A program made the position numbers and the translations under genes. The notes beneath the pieces were generated by a model. It worked only from the letters and a program-made list of their open reading frames with translations, made no database searches and was not told the origin of the DNA. Shown here piece by piece: positions 5,875 to 6,851 of a DNA stretch of 6,851 bases. Origin of the DNA: CAZNPL01 sp964574815. GTDB lineage: Bacteria > Planctomycetota > Phycisphaerae > UBA1845. Location: the NCBI GenBank assembly GCA_964574815.1, contig CAZNPL010000079.1, forward strand, positions 1 through 6,851, written 5' to 3'. Numbering within the stretch: the first letter of the stretch is position 1; each line of letters opens with the position of its first letter.

Positions 5875-5990
5875 TCCTCTGTGCCTTTATAGCGTTCAAG
5901 CCCTAAGTAAGCGTGTTCAATCAAGAACTCTAAAGCTTCGCGTCTACGTGCGTGTTTAACAACGTCCGCTAAGTCCATAAACCCAACCAT
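5790..5990 (-). CDS. Short charged helical protein, last gene of the minus-strand operon
   Basis: The product is 66 aa from the start at 5990 (MVGFMDLADVV). A longer version starting at 6047 would overlap the zinc-ribbon gene by 55 bases; the shorter start is favoured because it lies 2 bases after that gene's stop and has GAGGAG at 6007-6002. The sequence is dominated by helix-forming charged residues (HARRREALEFLIEHAYLGLERY, given here only as composition of residues about 13-34) and ends with a basic tail RASRKSRG. No cysteine, no membrane segment, no recognised family. The basic end might bind nucleic acid. It converges on and overlaps the 78-aa membrane protein gene by 85 bases. Confidence 0.65.
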   Translation of the reverse strand: MVGFMDLADVVKHARRREALEFLIEHAYLGLERYKGTEDYKEFKERLDTSSDLLRGVLRASRKSRG

Positions 5991-5992
5991 TT

Positions 5993-6226
5993 TTATATTA
6001 ACTCCTCGCCTTGTGAGTCTGTGTAAACTGTTGTTGCTAGTACGCACGAGTCGCAGAAGAACCTGTTACTGTGTTTGTTAATCACATCCACGCATCTACC
6101 TTTGTATGTTACGAATTCTTTGTGACTCTCTCGATGAGCAACTCCAGAGCAAAGCGGACATTCTATTTTATGACTTACTTTTTGGTACGCAAATTCCATT
6201 ATGTAAGCAGGCTTATTCTTTCTCAT
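5993..6226 (-). CDS. 77-aa zinc-ribbon-like protein
   Basis: Two CxxC pairs, C23-P-L-C26 and C58-D-S-C61, are separated by 31 residues with an extra C45 and several His (31, 35, 52). This is the usual geometry of a zinc ribbon, in which the two knuckles hold one metal ion. The N-terminus is basic (MRKNKP). The start ATG overlaps the stop of the upstream 104-aa gene by four bases (ATGA at 6226-6223), a standard sign of translational coupling, which supports this start over the internal Met10. Small zinc ribbons are frequent in archaeal viruses and plasmids as transcription or protein-interaction factors; a specific role cannot be assigned. Confidence 0.75.
   Translation of the reverse strand: MRKNKPAYIMEFAYQKVSHKIECPLCSGVAHRESHKEFVTYKGRCVDVINKHSNRFFCDSCVLATTVYTDSQGEELI
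6002..6007 (-). promoter_or_regulatory. Shine-Dalgarno site that decides the start of the 66-aa protein
   Basis: On the minus strand GAGGAG at 6007-6002 precedes the ATG at 5990-5988 by 11 bases. It lies in the last codons of the zinc-ribbon gene and favours the short start over the longer in-frame one at 6047. Confidence 0.5.
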
Positions 6227-6537
6227 TGTCTTTGTTTATTTATCCAATCAGCGAATACTTCGAAACCGGCTATTATTTCATCGTCTGGTAGATTGTTAAT
6301 CCTTGCTTGTTGCAGCGCTTCGTGTAACATCTCCATAAATATTAGTTGTTCATATTTTAAGTCTTGTTCTTTAACTTCTTGCTTCTTACTCTCACGAAGT
6401 ACTAACTGTGCAGTAACCACTTTTTGCAGTACTTTTAAAGTGCTGGTATTGGCTGTTTTAATATCTCCTACTTCAATGTTTGCGATGTAGTTTCGTTGCT
6501 CGTACTTCTTTGTCTCTTTGTCTTTTTCTGATATCAT
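6223..6537 (-). CDS. 104-aa helical protein of unknown function
   Basis: A very polar N-terminus (MISEKDKETKKYEQRNY) is followed by a region predicted by eye to be mostly helical: VLQKVVTAQLVLRESKKQEV, then an acidic/amphipathic stretch FMEMLHEALQQARINNLPDDEII and a short end with FEVFADWINKQRQ. Heptad-like spacing of L, V and I around residues 33-80 could form a coiled coil. No cysteine, no membrane helix, no known motif. ATG 6537 lies one base after the stop of the upstream repeat protein and 13 bases after AAGGAGA (6557-6551); it overlaps the zinc-ribbon gene by four bases. Probably a cytoplasmic accessory or regulatory protein. Confidence 0.75.
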   Translation of the reverse strand: MISEKDKETKKYEQRNYIANIEVGDIKTANTSTLKVLQKVVTAQLVLRESKKQEVKEQDLKYEQLIFMEMLHEALQQARINNLPDDEIIAGFEVFADWINKQRQ

Positions 6538-6538
6538 T

Positions 6539-6851
6539 TTATTTTATATTTCTCCTTATGTGATTTGCTACTACTTCATAAGCACTTCCTCTACCTATTA
6601 ACCAATCATCCATACCGTTTATCTTGTTGTTTTTTGCTTGTTTTATGTTTTCTCTCGCGAATTCTTCGAATAACTCCGCGTCTTTTATTGTTATTTTAAT
6701 TTTATGTTCTAGTTTTCTCCTTATGTGCTCTGCTGCTACTTCATAAGCATTTGCTCCTCCTCTTAACCAATCATTATAACCTTCTATTTTAGTATATACG
6801 CTTTCTTTATACTGTTCTCTCGCGGATTTTTCGAATAGTTCCGCGTCTTTT
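6539..6851 (-). CDS. Partial protein made of 55-residue tandem repeats (5' end outside the window)
   Basis: An open minus-strand frame enters at the right edge and ends at TAA 6541-6539; about 103 C-terminal residues are visible. It holds two copies of a unit: KDAELFE, AREx-K, a variable basic part, DWLxGxxxAYEVxA, HIRR. By hand 27 of 47 aligned residues are identical. The copies are joined by a short linker (LEHKIKITI) and the second ends in HIRRNIK at the stop. The entry at KDAELFE suggests that more copies, or a distinct N-terminal domain, lie beyond the edge. Units look helical with a conserved Trp and an Arg-rich end, perhaps a protein- or nucleic-acid-binding module. No family recognised. 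It is first visible gene of the minus-strand operon, with the next start one base after its stop. Confidence 0.8.
   Translation of the reverse strand, partial: KDAELFEKSAREQYKESVYTKIEGYNDWLRGGANAYEVAAEHIRRKLEHKIKITIKDAELFEEFARENIKQAKNNKINGMDDWLIGRGSAYEVVANHIRRNIK
6551..6851 (-). repeat. Two-copy tandem repeat, 165-base period (55 codons)
   Basis: The anchors TCTCCTTATGTG (6551 and 6716 on the + strand), CTACTTCATAAGCA, TTAACCAATCAT and CCGCGTCTTTT (6676 and 6841) recur at a constant offset of 165 bases. The central part (about 6610-6650 compared with 6775-6815) has diverged. The period is an exact multiple of three and conserved residues are kept, so the repeat arose by in-frame duplication within a gene and has been kept as protein. 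Confidence 0.85.

Noticed and set aside
6071..6490. 139-aa + strand frame rich in Cys and Ser
   Set aside because: It lies opposite two well-coupled minus-strand genes (Zn ribbon and 104-aa protein) and has the low-complexity S/C/F composition of an antisense shadow.
1..6851. CRISPR array, tRNA, rRNA, insertion sequence or attachment-site duplication
   Set aside because: No short regularly spaced repeats, cloverleaf, transposase motif or terminal repeats were seen; the only direct repeat is the coding 165-base pair at the right end.

Overview
The window looks like part of an archaeal virus or provirus-like element, probably cut from a metagenomic scaffold: it contains a 100-base run of N at 1535-1634. 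Archaeal signs are heavy use of ATA (Ile) and AGA/AGG (Arg) codons, GGTG/GAGGAG-type Shine-Dalgarno sites, an AT-rich TATA-like promoter, very small zinc-knuckle proteins, and a large secreted protein full of N-glycosylation sequons. The host cannot be fixed from the sequence; a DPANN or other uncultivated archaeon is an inference, and a bacterial (for example CPR) host is not excluded.

Layout. From 113 to 5874 nine genes run on the + strand almost without gaps: (1) an 87-aa protein with two hydrophobic segments, candidate major coat protein; (2) a secreted surface protein of about 1035 aa with N-terminal carbohydrate-binding modules and three C-terminal membrane segments, candidate spike or adhesin, interrupted by the assembly gap; (3) a 99-aa membrane protein; (4) a 39-aa zinc-knuckle protein; (5) a 91-aa three-pass membrane protein; (6) a 149-aa protein with a membrane segment at each end; (7) a 113-aa charged soluble protein; (8) a 219-aa Zot/HerA-FtsK-like P-loop ATPase; (9) a 78-aa single-pass membrane protein. 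Genes 5-6 and 7-8 share one base (TAATG), 6-7 are separated by one base, and 8-9 overlap by 8 bases, so they are probably translated as a coupled unit. From 5790 to the right edge a second operon lies on the - strand: a partial protein with a 55-residue tandem repeat (runs off the window), a 104-aa helical protein, a 77-aa zinc-ribbon-like protein and a 66-aa charged helical protein. The two operons converge and overlap tail to tail by 85 bases.

How the parts may work together (inference). Small two-helix coat protein, large membrane-anchored spike, several tiny membrane proteins and a Zot/HerA-type ATPase form a set known from lipid-containing or membrane-extruded virions: archaeal spindle-shaped viruses, pleolipoviruses and inoviruses. 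The coat candidate carries an EATN segment just before its first hydrophobic helix, which I recall from the processed N-terminus of SSV1 VP1, so I slightly favour a spindle-shaped-virus relationship. The - strand genes look like an accessory or regulatory block. No replication gene, integrase, tRNA, rRNA, CRISPR array or insertion sequence is seen here.
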